From Pyropia yezoensis (taxonomy: Eukaryota; Rhodophyta; Bangiophyceae; Bangiales; Bangiaceae), in contig CM020618.1 in the NCBI GenBank assembly GCA_009829735.1, positions 24,103,346 through 24,167,345 of the forward strand: a DNA stretch of 64,000 nucleotides, given 5' to 3'. The translations under genes were made by a program, and so were the position numbers. Below the pieces are notes generated by a model. That model was given only the letters and a program-made list of their open reading frames with translations. It was not told where the DNA came from and made no database searches. This document shows, one piece after another, positions 54,222 to 64,000 of this stretch; the first letter of the stretch is position 1; each line of letters opens with the position of its first letter.

Positions 54222-56903
54222 ATGGGGTTTGATGGTGGCCACGACGCCTGCCCCCCCGCCACTGCGGTCCTGCCACCCCCCCCCTCCGCCGTCGGCGACA
54301 CCCTCCTCCCTTCCCCCCGGTCGCTGACGCTGCTGGACCTCCCCGCCGACGCGCTGACGCTCATTGCCGCGCGCGTCCTGGCCGCCGCCGCCACCGACAT
54401 GGCCGCCGCGGCGGCGGCGGACGAGGACGGGGAGGACGGCGACCCGGCTGCGGACGCGGCAGCCGCCGAGGCCGTCTCTGCCACTGCCGCCGCCGGGGAC
54501 TGGGGGTGGGGACGGCGCGGCGGCGACAGTGGCGGCGGCGCCGCCGCCGACGATGGCAACGACCCGTGCCTGGGGGGGGTGCCCCTCCCGCCGACCGCGT
54601 CGGGCTGTGACAGCGGCCGCCGCCGACACACCCGTGGCGGTGGCGGCGTTGTGGGCGGGAGGGGCACCCTCGGTTGGGGGTTCCTGGCCGGCAGTGCCGC
54701 CGGCGGCAGCGGCCGCGCCAGCGGCGGCGGCGGCGGCCGCCGTGGTGGTGGCGCAATGCGGCCGCCGACGGTGCCACCGCTGGGGGATGTGGCTGTGGAT
54801 GCGGCCACGTGGGCGGCCGGCGCGGGCCTCCGCGGCGCCTGCCGGGCGACACGGGCGGCCGTGACCGCGGCGCCGTCGGTGGTGCTGCTGGACGAGCCGG
54901 CGCTGCCGCCGTCGCCGTCGCCGCCGGTGGTGGGGGTGCCGGTGGCGTCGGTCGAGGCAGCAGTGGCGGCGGCAGCGGCGGCGGCGGCGGCCACGGTGGG
55001 GCGCCTCTGGGGGGTCCACCGCCTGCACCTGGGTGGCAGCCGGTACGTGGTGGGTGGCCCACCGGCTTGTGCGGTGGCGGCGGGGGGGGGGGGCGCGGTC
55101 GGTGCCGCGCTCGTTTCGGCGCTGCCCCTGACCGACCTGCGGCTGGAGGGGGTGCCGCTTTCGCCGCCGCTCCTCGCCGCTCTGACGGGCGTGCCCGCCG
55201 CAGACGCTGACGCGGCCGCCGACGCTGTCGACGCGGCCACCGCCGCCGTGGTGGACCCGGCGGGTGTTCCGGGCGACTTTGCCGAGACGGCAACCGCCGC
55301 AGCGTCGACGGCACCTGCAGCGGCGGCGGCTCCCGCCCCCTCCATGCCTGGGCGTCTGCGGGTGTCGCCGCGGCCCCCCGTCGCGCTACGGCGGCTGCAC
55401 CTGGGCGCCGCGGCGCTGGCCACCCCCGCCGCTGCGGCGGCACTACTCGCCGCCCTCTCACCGACGCTGGCCCACCTGCGGGTGGACAGGCCGACGCGGC
55501 GGACGGGGCCCCCCCTGCTGCTGACGCTCTTCCCCCCTGGCCGGCGATGGCCCGCCCTGACGCACCTGTCAGTCGCTGCGTGTCTGTGCGCGGCGGACCT
55601 AGCCGTCTTGCCGGCGGCCGCGCCGGCGCTCACGTGCCTCCTCCTACCCCACGCCGGGGTGGACGATACGGCGCTGGACGCCCTGACCACCGCCGCCGTC
55701 GCGGTTTCCGGCCCCCAGACGCCGGGGGAGGGGGGCGGCGATGGCAGTGGCGGCGGCGGCGGCGGCGGCGGTAGAGACCGGGGCGGCCTCCGTCGCCTGC
55801 GGGTGGTGGACCTGTACGGGTGCTCGGGGGTGACCCCGGGGGGGGTGGCGGCGTTGGTGCGCGCCCTGCGGCCGCGGGTGCTGGCGCGGCTGGTCCTCCC
55901 GTGGCTCCCTACATTGCCTGGGGGCGGCGGGGGGGGCGCGCTCTCCAGGAAGGGCGCCGCCGACGCCCTCCGGGGGGAGGGGGAGGAGCCGCTGACCGCG
56001 GGAGCTGGGGCGTCTGGTGTCGTGGGCGTCGCGGCCGCCGCCGCTGCCGTGGCGGCGGCTGGTGCCGCGGCCGCCACAACCGCCGCTGCACCTGTGGGGG
56101 CGGGTGCGCCTTCCCCCTCCCCCCCAGCCCGTGGCCGCAGCACCCTGCCCGCCCACGTAGAGTGGGGCCACAGCATCACGCCCGCGGATGTGGCCACGCT
56201 GCTGGGCACCGATGCCGCGGCGGGGTTGCGGTCGCTCGTCATCCGCGACGGCCGGGGCCTCGGCGCGGACGGGTGGGCGGCACTGGGGTCGGCCGCTGAT
56301 CTGGCCGTCCTCCACGTGACGCGGCTGCCGCCTGGCCTGACCGGGAGGTCGGAGGGGTGGGTGCCCCCCCGGCTGGTGCGGCTTGAGGTGGAGGCGGCCA
56401 TGTGGTCGGTGGATGACCTGGCCGCTTTTTTTGTCAGCCTCCGCAGGGGGAAGGGGGAGACGTCCGCGGCGGGCGGCGCTGACGCAGCCGGCACCACCGC
56501 GGACCAAGACAGCACCGCGGCGATGCGCGCCGACGACGGCAACGGCGCCAGTGGCTGTGGCGATAGCGATTGCGGTGGCGATAGCGGTGGCGGTGGCGGT
56601 GGCGGTGGCGGCGGTGGCGGTGGCGGGGGCGGTAGCGGTAGCAGTCACGGAGGCGTTAGCGGTGACTGTGGCAGAGGAGGCCGCCCCGGGGGCCTCGTCG
56701 AGCTGGTGTGGGAGTACGGAGCACCCCTACGGACGGGCGGCGCGGAAGAGGTGCTGGCGGCGGGCATGGCGTCCCTGGCCGCCACCCTCCGCCGCGTCAC
56801 CGTCCGCCGGTGCGCGGGCTTTTCCCCCACCCACCCCGCGCTGGTGGCGGTGCTGGCCGCCCACCCACAGCTGTCGCTCATCACGGAAGGGCGGGCGCGC
56901 TGA
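54222..56903 (+). CDS. F-box/leucine-rich-repeat-like protein
   Basis: Intronless, 893 residues from the ATG at 54222 (CGCCATGG context). An F-box-like motif lies near residues 27-50 (L-T-L-L-D-L-P-A-D-A-L-T-L-I-A-A-R-V-L). It is split by an acidic/Gly low-complexity insert from the rest of the domain (W-A-A-G-A-G-L-R-G-A-C-R-A-T-R). Degenerate leucine-rich repeats then run to the C-terminus: L-T-D-L-R-L-E-G-V, L-R-R-L-H-L-G-A-A-A-L, L-T-H-L-S-V-A-A-C and L-R-V-V-D-L-Y-G-C-S-G-V-T. Gly/Ala inserts separate them. F-box/LRR proteins are substrate adaptors of SCF ubiquitin ligases; that role here is inference, as the F-box is weak. A TGTACATA element lies 176 bp after the stop. Confidence 0.65.
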   Translation: MGFDGGHDACPPATAVLPPPPSAVGDTLLPSPRSLTLLDLPADALTLIAARVLAAAATDMAAAAAADEDGEDGDPAADAAAAEAVSATAAAGDWGWGRRGGDSGGGAAADDGNDPCLGGVPLPPTASGCDSGRRRHTRGGGGVVGGRGTLGWGFLAGSAAGGSGRASGGGGGRRGGGAMRPPTVPPLGDVAVDAATWAAGAGLRGACRATRAAVTAAPSVVLLDEPALPPSPSPPVVGVPVASVEAAVAAAAAAAAATVGRLWGVHRLHLGGSRYVVGGPPACAVAAGGGGAVGAALVSALPLTDLRLEGVPLSPPLLAALTGVPAADADAAADAVDAATAAVVDPAGVPGDFAETATAAASTAPAAAAAPAPSMPGRLRVSPRPPVALRRLHLGAAALATPAAAAALLAALSPTLAHLRVDRPTRRTGPPLLLTLFPPGRRWPALTHLSVAACLCAADLAVLPAAAPALTCLLLPHAGVDDTALDALTTAAVAVSGPQTPGEGGGDGSGGGGGGGGRDRGGLRRLRVVDLYGCSGVTPGGVAALVRALRPRVLARLVLPWLPTLPGGGGGGALSRKGAADALRGEGEEPLTAGAGASGVVGVAAAAAAVAAAGAAAATTAAAPVGAGAPSPSPPARGRSTLPAHVEWGHSITPADVATLLGTDAAAGLRSLVIRDGRGLGADGWAALGSAADLAVLHVTRLPPGLTGRSEGWVPPRLVRLEVEAAMWSVDDLAAFFVSLRRGKGETSAAGGADAAGTTADQDSTAAMRADDGNGASGCGDSDCGGDSGGGGGGGGGGGGGGGGSGSSHGGVSGDCGRGGRPGGLVELVWEYGAPLRTGGAEEVLAAGMASLAATLRRVTVRRCAGFSPTHPALVAVLAAHPQLSLITEGRAR

Positions 56904-59900
56904 CTACAAGTGGGGGAAGGCCGGGTGGTAGCTGGGGGGGCGGGGGCAGAGTGGGTGCGGGCTGCCGGGGGGGAGAGAGCGGGGGACACGGTGGGACGGA
57001 CCGGGGATGGCTGCTTTCCATGGCGGTGTTGGGGGATGACCGCTGCTGTCAAGGGGACAGTGGTCGCAGGACAGCTTCTGTACATACATGCATACATACA
57101 TATTGAGAGTGGGGTGGAGGGCACGTTGACGGGTACGGTCAAGGGACGACGACTGCTGCCTGGTGGCTGCCACCGCGCCGTGTCGCTGTCAGCGCTCCCC
57201 CGCGCTCCGCATCGTCGGCAACCGTCGGTGAGGGAGGGGGGCTCCGTCGGCCCGCGGACTTCTTCCCCCCCCACACCGCCAAGTCCTCCCCCCCCCAACC
57301 CTCCCCTCGTCACTTGCAAGAGAGAGGAGAGTGCCAGAAAGCAAGCACCCTCGGCCGCCGGCCGCCGCGGGGTCAAACGTAGCGGGACACCCTGCCCGCA
57401 GGGGGCGCCATGTCATCATGACGGGATGTGGAAGTCTCCAGCAACCCACGCAACGCTCAACCCCTCGCGCGAACTGGGCGGACCCTCGGGAGGTAGAACT
57501 GAAAAAAGAGCGCCGCGCCGGCCGTCGCATAGAAAGGGTGGACCTCAGCCCCTGATCATCAGGAGCCATGATGACTCATGCTGTTCCTGATCGGGATGTG
57601 TGTCATAGGCTTGGTCGACGAGGTCCTTCCCGCCCCTCGCGGATGATAGAACTTCTATGCGACCTGAAGTCGCATCCGAACGCTCCATCTGTGCGAGCGC
57701 TCTTCCCCGAGCTTGCGTGAGACAAGCGTAGGCGGCGTGACCACGCGAAGGCCCAGGTCTCCACACCGTCAATGCCCACACTGGGCATCGGGGATGGCGC
57801 GCGAGCGGCGGCGGACCCTGTTTTTCCCACCCCGATGTGACAAGGGTGTCTGTCGAGGCGGAGAGGAGGGGAACGCGTGCCCCTCTGTACTGTACGGTAC
57901 ATGGGGTGTCGGTCAGGCGCCCAGCAACCCCGCGCGAGTCCAGAGGAGCGTGGCTGGGGGTGAGCGACCATCCCCCCTTAGCGTCTCTGACGTATGCATA
58001 GGGCAGGTGCCTTTGCCTGCCGCCGAGCCGTGGCAGGACAGCACAGCCCGTAGGCCGTTTCTTGTTCCCTTTCCTGACCGTGGACTCGGCTATCACGCGT
58101 TCCCACACCTCCACCCGATACGTTATCAGATACGCTGTGCTGTGGAAGAGCTCCGATGGTCGCCCCCCGGCCCCGCACCCTTTCCGTTCCCGCTGTTGCC
58201 CGCCACCCGTTTGAAAAGAGCTCCATCCCCCCGTCGTCGGTCAACGCCAATCCAAACCTTCTGACACCCACCCCCGCAGCTGGAAAGGTCCAACCTCGCG
58301 CACGCGGGCATCCTCTCTCCGCCCCCGCCTCGACCCGGATCAACCTAACCCCTCTGCCCCGCCCCGTCGCTGTGCGGGTGCGCGACAGCACCCAGTCGGC
58401 GCCAGCCAGGAAGCAACGGCCGGATGTGTCCTCTGGGGAATTGCAAGCGACGAAAGTGGGACCGGCCCGGTGGGCAACGGCGCTTGCTTCCGCGCCACCG
58501 CTGACCCCATCCCGCCTTTCGACGTGTCTCCGCCACCCCGGCATTTACGATGGTTGACGGGACGGGCCAGACCGCCGCCGTCGGATGTCGTTGCCATCAC
58601 GCATAGAGGTCGACCTCCTATGGCATACGCTCAGCTGCCCAGGGACATCTCCACACCTCAGGGGCGGCTCCCCTTCCTCCACCCCTTTTCCCGCACACAG
58701 TCCATCCTGATCCTCATCCACCACGCATGCGAGCCACACGACCGGGTCAACGGGCGAGTATGTCAGGTCAGGGGCGGCGCCGCATCGAAGCACCCACGCG
58801 TGCGAGGGGCCCCGCCCGCGGGCCATCGACGGCCATGGATCTTTTTTTGGCGCTGTGGCGGTCGTCAACGCTCGCCACTGCCAGTTGGGCGTGTGGGACA
58901 CACGCACACACACACGCCCCCATGATGATGATGATCAGTCTGTCATGTGTGTCAAATGACGGACCTACGCCGGCGTTTGCACCGGCTCTGCAAGTCCATA
59001 CATATAGCGGCGAGGACCCCGCTCGGGCGCGGCGAGAAAAACGCTGCCCCCCCTCTGAACCACCGACTCTCTTGCGGTACCCGACGGTCGACCGCGGAAT
59101 CCAGACGCGTGGCGAGGCGGCTCCAGAGGATACCCTGCAGTCTTGGAATTGAGGTTAGAGGGACCACCGCCACCGCCCGGGCACGCTGCCGTCTACTGTC
59201 GAAATATGACGTCATGCGTGCATCCTCCACGGCCCCCCGCTGGCGTCGCTCTTTGGTCTGTGCTGGGTGTTCCCCCAGCCCACCCGCCCAGCTTGGCCAG
59301 CACAAAATGCAGACGGGCCCACTTGGTGGCTACCAGCGCGAGGCCCTCCAAGCTAGCTCTTGGCCTGCCCTGCGCCTTTCATATGATGCCACGCCTGTTA
59401 CACTGCGTCAAGGGCCTCTGAGGGGTTGATACTCTCGCTGCCCGCCGTGGCGTGATGGCCTCCCATCTGGCAGCCGACGAGGCGTGGGGTGGGCGTGGCG
59501 CCGCCGGCTGGGCGCAGGCTGGTCGGCGGGGGGGGGTGGGCCCAGGGGGCCTTGCAAGAGTGGCGGGCCTCGCCGGCCCACGTGGGACACTCTTTGCCCC
59601 CCCTCAGCAAGGCCCGTCTGGGGGCTGCTGGCCAACCGTGCCCCTTTCGCCAGTTATCTCACGAGACTGATCCGACAGGCCCCGCGCGCGGGGCCCTCTA
59701 CGCACCACGCCCCCCCCTGCGCAGCGCTCTGTTGACGCCGAGCTGGATCAAAGCCGCGTCGTGCCCCGCCGTCCAGCGGCAACGGGGGCCTGGGCCCCCA
59801 CGGCAGCAGCTGGCCAATTCCCCAGCCTGATCGCTGCCGCCCCCTCCCTCCCTGCCGCGACGCAAGACAATCGCGCCAGCACTCCTCTGCCACGAGGGTG

Positions 59901-61736
59901 ACAGGAGAGGAGCCCAGACGGTGCTGGCCGTGGTTGTCACACACACTCGCTGCGTAGGCCTCTCACCCCAGTAGGGAGGCCTCCCCCCCTCCCTAAACAC
60001 GCGCTCTTGTCTATGCGACGATGCCTGCTTGCCCCGCCCGACTGTGGTGCACACACCGCTCACTGTCGCCTCTGCGGTGGCTCTGCTCGCTGCCAATCCA
60101 CCAGGCAGGCCCCCCCCCCGGGGGGGGGGCCTGGCTGGGGCCCCCCGCCCCCGTGGGTGTGGAGGAGGTGGGCGGGGCACGGCTATTGCGCACGGTCCCG
60201 GCCGCTCTTGTGGTCTCGTGTGTGTCACATCCACGTTGCCAGCGGCGTTGGGTGCCGGGGGTCGTGCGGCTGCCATGACGGGAGGGGTCCCTCTCGGGCG
60301 TTGGCGCAACGACGTCTCCCGGGTGTGACTGGCCCACGGGGGGGGGGAGCCGGGGACGACTGCCCGGAGACGACTGTGCCTGCGCGCGCGCGCGGCCGCG
60401 TCTCACCTCCACGCGCGGGGCTCCACCACCCGCCGCCGTGGCCTCGCCGCGTCGCTGCGGTCCAACGCGTGGAGCGATTCTTTGTTTTTTGTCTTTTTTC
60501 GTGGTCCACGGGCACCGGACCGCTGGCCGCCCGCCGCGGAGTCCCCCCGCACCTCCTACGTCGCTGCCGCACCCCTCACCCCCCCCACCGCACCGCCCCT
60601 GGAGCGTCATTCGGAAAGGACTGCGCTGAAGGGTGCCCTCCACAGGCGGTGAGAAGTGTCCGCCCGCCCCCCCATGAGCTCAATCGGGCGTCGGATATGT
60701 AGCGGAAAAAATAGAAAATAGTGAGGGGGCGGGGTGGGAGGGGGGGGCCTTCCGCAAAGCTCTCTCCCCGGCCCTCCACCAACCGTAACCTTGCGTGGCT
60801 CCGGGCGGGCGCCCCCGCCGCAGTGGCGGCAGCGCCCGTCTGACGGGACCTCCTGGCTGTCCACACGCCCCTCCGCCGGCTACCACGCTCCCCTCTGTAC
60901 GCTGCGTCACGAGGGGGTTCCGGAACCTGCGGCCGCCCTCCGCAGTGGGAGGCGTCTCGCGGCCGGGGTGCGTTGCGATGCCTCGCCACCTCGGCTGTGG
61001 GTGGGGGGGGCGGAGGGGTGCGACCCCGCGACCCCTACGCAGCCGGCATCTGGGTGGCGGCGCGCCGCCGGCAGGTCACTGAGCGGGCCGCCAGCTTGAT
61101 TTCGCAGCGCCGGGGCGCTGTGGCGACTGCGCGGCCGCCGCGTCGTGCCTGCGGCGGCAGGCGCGCGTCGACACGCCCCCCCCCGCCCACCCGTCCCCTC
61201 CGCCGCCCCTTGTGCTTGCGTCACTGCCGGCTAGCGCGACCGCTGCTGCCGGTGCCACGACAGGGGGGTGTGCGCGTGTCCCACATAGCACGCGGCTGGT
61301 GGGGATCCACCACTACTCTCTCCTCATCTTTGCCGGTGTCTTCAAGAGTTGGAAGGGGAAGAGGGGGGGAGGGGTCGGCGCCGCCTTTAAAAACCGGTCG
61401 TTGTCCCGCCGTGGTACGCCTCGCGGGCAGCGCGATCAGTCCTCGCCGGCGTCCCCCCCCGCGCACGGAAGACGTCGGTAGGAGGTCGTGTGGCGCCTAC
61501 ACGTCAGCCGCACCTTTTCTCCCCATCCCATTGTCGGGATTCCCCCCGTGCCCATTCTGGCACATGCCCTTTTGCCACACCTGTCAACCCCTGCCACCCT
61601 CCCCTTTTACCTCTTGATTGCTCTTCTCACACCTCCCCCGATCTCATCCTTCCCTGCATCGCTCCCCCCCCCTCGCGACAAGACCCCTGAGAGCAGTCCG
61701 GACGGTACCTGCATCCTGTGGTAAGACTGCCCGACC
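56904..61736. other. 4.8-kb intergenic region, no gene recognised
   Basis: Composition is mixed and GC-rich. It holds an AT-rich TGTACATACATGCATACATA patch at 57079-57098, a TGACGTCA octamer at 59207-59214, and a C10G10 palindrome at 60106-60133. A TTTAAAAACC TATA-like stretch near 61385 lies about 350 bp upstream of the zinc-finger start. Many frames of 60-230 codons exist on both strands, but all are Arg/Pro/Ala-rich and resemble no family I know. Unrecognised short-exon genes remain possible. Confidence 0.45.
60106..60133. repeat. 28-bp perfect palindrome (CAGG C10 G10 CCTG)
   Basis: Ten C are followed directly by ten G, flanked by CAGG and CCTG, with zero spacer. Confidence 0.9.
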
Positions 61737-63572
61737 ATGGACGTGTCCCGGATGGTCGGTGACCCGGCCCCCCCCTCCGGCTCGGGGTGGTCCATATCCG
61801 ACTGCTTGGCGGTGCTCAACGGCGGGGGCAACCCCCACCCGGGCGGCGGCGGCGGCCTCGACGGCGGTGGCGGTGGCGGCGGCGGCGGTGGGGGCGGCGG
61901 CGGCGGCGGGCTCGGCTGCCTGGGCCTCTCCAAGGATGACGACCCGTCCAGCCCGGTGAGTCACTCGGAGACTGTCGCCGCCGTCGCCGCTGCCGCCTCG
62001 GGCGGTGGCGGCGGTGGCAGCGGCGGTGGCGGCGGCGGAGGTGGGCCCTTCCCCGGGTCGCCCGCTGACGTGGCCGCCCACCAAGGAGGTGGTGGCGGGT
62101 GGCCGGTGGAGGAGTGCCCCCTGTGGGGGGTACCCGCGGGTGCGCCCAAGGCGCCCTCGACAGACCCGTCCACAAGCACCACGACCGAGTCCTCCGCGTC
62201 CCGCGCGGCAGCGTCGGGCGGTGGCGGCAACGGCGGCAGCAACGGTGGCGGACACCGCGGCGTCGCCGGCCTGTCGGCGCTGCTGCCGCCGCCGCCGCTG
62301 CCGGCACCACTGCCCCTGCCGGCGGTGACGCCGGTGGCGGCCGACGCGGCGGCGGTCGCGGCGGCCGCGTCGGTGCCGCCGCTCGACTTCCCCACCCCGC
62401 CCTTCCTCGCGCAGCGGTGGGCAAGCCCGTCCCCGTCGCCGACGGGGCGGCCGGCGTCGGCGTCGGTCGCGTCGCTGACGCCCTCCCCGTACGGAGGGGC
62501 GCTGGGCACAAGCGGCAGTGGTGGCGGCGGCGGCGGTGGCGGCATCGGGCCGGCGTCTGCCCCCGCGTCGGCGCCTCCGGGGGGTGGCCTCCGTGGCGGG
62601 TGGGGCGGCCGGCCGTCGGACAACGGCCCGCCGATGGTGGTGGTCCCCAGGCCGCGGGCGTCTGAGCCGCGGGACCCCCCGCCCCCCCCCCCGCCCACCA
62701 CCACCACCACCCCCCGCCCGCGGGTGCCGTGCATCCCCTGTGGCCGCACCTTTTCCGGCGTCAGCAGCCTCAACCGCCACATTAGCCGGGTGCACCAGCA
62801 GCACCGCCCCTTTGGCTGCCCCGCCTGCGCGGCCGCGTTTGGCCAGCGCGGCTCCCTCGCCCGTCATGTGTCGTCGGTCCACGCGCGGGAGCGGCCGTAC
62901 GGCTGCTCCTCGTGCGCGCGTGCATTTGGCCGCAAGGACAACCTGGCTGTCCACGTGGCGACGGTGCACGAGAAGCGGCGGCCGTACGGGTGCGGGGTAT
63001 GTGGCGCGGCGTTTGGGGGCAAGCGCCCCCTCCGCATGCACCTCCGCGCGGTGCACGGGGGGGAGGGTCTCCAGGGGGGGGGGGGGGACCCGTCCCCGTC
63101 CCCGTCCCCGTCGCCGTTGCCGGCGCCGTCGGCGTACGGCGTGGGGGCGGTGGCCAAGGGGGAGGCCACTCTCGTGGCCCAAGGGGGGGCGGGCGCCCAC
63201 CCGCTGCTGCCGCCGCTGGGCATGCCGGCGGCGGCGGTGGGTGGCGGCGGCGGCGGGATGGCGCCGCCGCCGCCCCACTGCCTGCTGCCCGCGCCTTCGC
63301 GTCACGGTGGCGGCGCCTATGGCCCCGTCGGGGGTGCCTGGGCGGCCGAGTGGGGGGGAGGGAATGCGGGAGGGGGTGGCGGCGGCGGCGGCGGTGGCGC
63401 GGCCATGCCGCCCGCCGAGTATGGGGTGCCCCTCCCCGCCGTGGGCGACGCCGGCGGCGGCGGCGGCGGGTGGCGCGGGCGGGATGGGCGGGCGGGGGAC
63501 ACGTGGGGGGTGTCCCTCCACCTGGGGGGGGAGCGGGAAAGCGGGGGAGTTGCTACCGCCCTGGGTCTCTAG
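61737..63572 (+). CDS. C2H2 zinc-finger protein (four tandem fingers)
   Basis: Intronless, 611 residues, start ATG in ACCATGG context. Residues 1-325 are Gly/Ala/Ser/Pro-rich, with one short conserved-looking N-terminus (M-D-V-S-R-M-V-G-D). Four classical fingers occupy about 332-440: C-x2-C-x12-H-x4-H units with linkers Q-Q-H-R-P-F-G, A-R-E-R-P-Y-G and E-K-R-R-P-Y-G, close to the TGEKPY linker of DNA-binding arrays. Tip residues differ between fingers (for example S-L-N-R-H and S-L-A-R-H), consistent with sequence-specific DNA binding. The C-terminal 170 residues are again Gly-rich. It is a likely nuclear transcription factor; the target is unknown. Confidence 0.88.
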   Translation: MDVSRMVGDPAPPSGSGWSISDCLAVLNGGGNPHPGGGGGLDGGGGGGGGGGGGGGGGLGCLGLSKDDDPSSPVSHSETVAAVAAAASGGGGGGSGGGGGGGGPFPGSPADVAAHQGGGGGWPVEECPLWGVPAGAPKAPSTDPSTSTTTESSASRAAASGGGGNGGSNGGGHRGVAGLSALLPPPPLPAPLPLPAVTPVAADAAAVAAAASVPPLDFPTPPFLAQRWASPSPSPTGRPASASVASLTPSPYGGALGTSGSGGGGGGGGIGPASAPASAPPGGGLRGGWGGRPSDNGPPMVVVPRPRASEPRDPPPPPPPTTTTTPRPRVPCIPCGRTFSGVSSLNRHISRVHQQHRPFGCPACAAAFGQRGSLARHVSSVHARERPYGCSSCARAFGRKDNLAVHVATVHEKRRPYGCGVCGAAFGGKRPLRMHLRAVHGGEGLQGGGGDPSPSPSPSPLPAPSAYGVGAVAKGEATLVAQGGAGAHPLLPPLGMPAAAVGGGGGGMAPPPPHCLLPAPSRHGGGAYGPVGGAWAAEWGGGNAGGGGGGGGGGAAMPPAEYGVPLPAVGDAGGGGGGWRGRDGRAGDTWGVSLHLGGERESGGVATALGL

Positions 63573-64000
63573 TCGGCCTTGTAGGAGGAGGGCAGGGGGG
63601 GTAGGCAGCAGAGGAGGGAGGAGCGCGTAGGGAGCGGCGGGTGGGGGTGCGTCAACTTTCGTAGGGTGCCCAGCTCGCCAACAGAATCATCGTGACGTTG
63701 TTTGGATTTCCCATCACGGCAAGGTGGTCGCCCGCCTCGTCCCCCACATGTCCGCTTTCGTCCCCGTGCGTTTGATTCGCCTCCGCGTGCTCTGCACATG
63801 AACAAGCACGCCTGTCGCGGCAGCACAGAGCACGTCAAGGCCATGTGGCCAAGCGCAGCGGCACAAGCCGCACCCCCCCCGCACTCCCCCCCCACCACAA
63901 ACACCCCGGTCCCTCCTCACTTCCAGCTCCCCCAGTCCAGCCACCGCAGCCACCCCCGGATCTTGACCTCCTCCGTGTCCTTCCCCCCTCCCTCCCCCCC
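63573..64000. other. 3' flank of the zinc-finger gene
   Basis: Presumed 3' UTR and intergenic DNA to the end of the window. It has balanced composition in the middle and C-rich sequence at the end. No gene seen. Confidence 0.5.

Overview
The window is nuclear eukaryotic DNA. It is very GC-rich, its genes are intronless or have few introns, and both proteins and spacers carry long Gly/Ala/Pro runs and trinucleotide or homopolymer tracts. A plastid-type ClpB with a transit-peptide-like N-terminus sits beside a Na+/K+-ATPase-type (P2C) cation pump, a class that land plants lack but bangiophyte red algae (Porphyra/Pyropia) have. My best inference is a Bangiales-like red alga; another GC-rich alga cannot be excluded from sequence alone.

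Layout. 0-8 kb: an unknown three-TM protein (+) convergent with an amino-acid-permease-like transporter (-). 8.3-9.35 kb: a 1,074-bp non-autonomous DNA transposon. 9.4-11.9 kb: an AT-richer stretch with no clear gene. 11.9-15.4 kb: a sulfurtransferase (-) and a five-exon Siw14-like phosphatase (+), divergent from a 407-bp promoter with two TGACGTCA sites. 15.8-18.8 kb: ClpB (-). 20.6-23.2 kb: an OTU-like protease (-), preceded by about 3 kb of G-tract DNA. 27.5-28.9 kb: an FkbM methyltransferase with one intron that carries a 56-bp perfect palindrome. 31.5-35.3 kb: the P2C pump. 36.7-38.1 kb: NF-YC, with one intron. 41.0-48.9 kb: a transposon cluster holding a 285-bp MITE, a complete-looking 5.83-kb element with a pogo/Tigger-like transposase, and a second copy of the 1,074-bp element carrying a nested insertion. 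48.9-51.6 kb: an M13 (neprilysin) homologue lacking the zinc-binding motif. 54.2-56.9 kb: an F-box/LRR-like protein. 61.7-63.6 kb: a four-finger C2H2 protein.

The main discovery is the transposon family. Four copies of three element types share a TIR beginning CACNCCCAGTTAAG, and each is flanked by its own perfect 4-bp target duplication (CCAC, CATC, TGGT, GCCA). In all three types the two ends differ in the same way: the AGTTAAG box and the inner GCGGAC box are 1 bp apart at one end and 11 bp apart at the other. That 10-bp difference is about one helical turn and recalls the 12/23 spacer asymmetry of V(D)J signals. A pogo-like DD29D transposase would normally be expected to duplicate TA, so the 4-bp duplication is also unusual.

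The host genes do not form an obvious pathway. They are a scattered eukaryotic set: proteostasis (ClpB, OTU, F-box), metabolism and signalling (sulfurtransferase, phosphatase), transport (P2C pump, permease), transcription (NF-YC, C2H2) and membrane-anchored enzymes (FkbM, M13-like).
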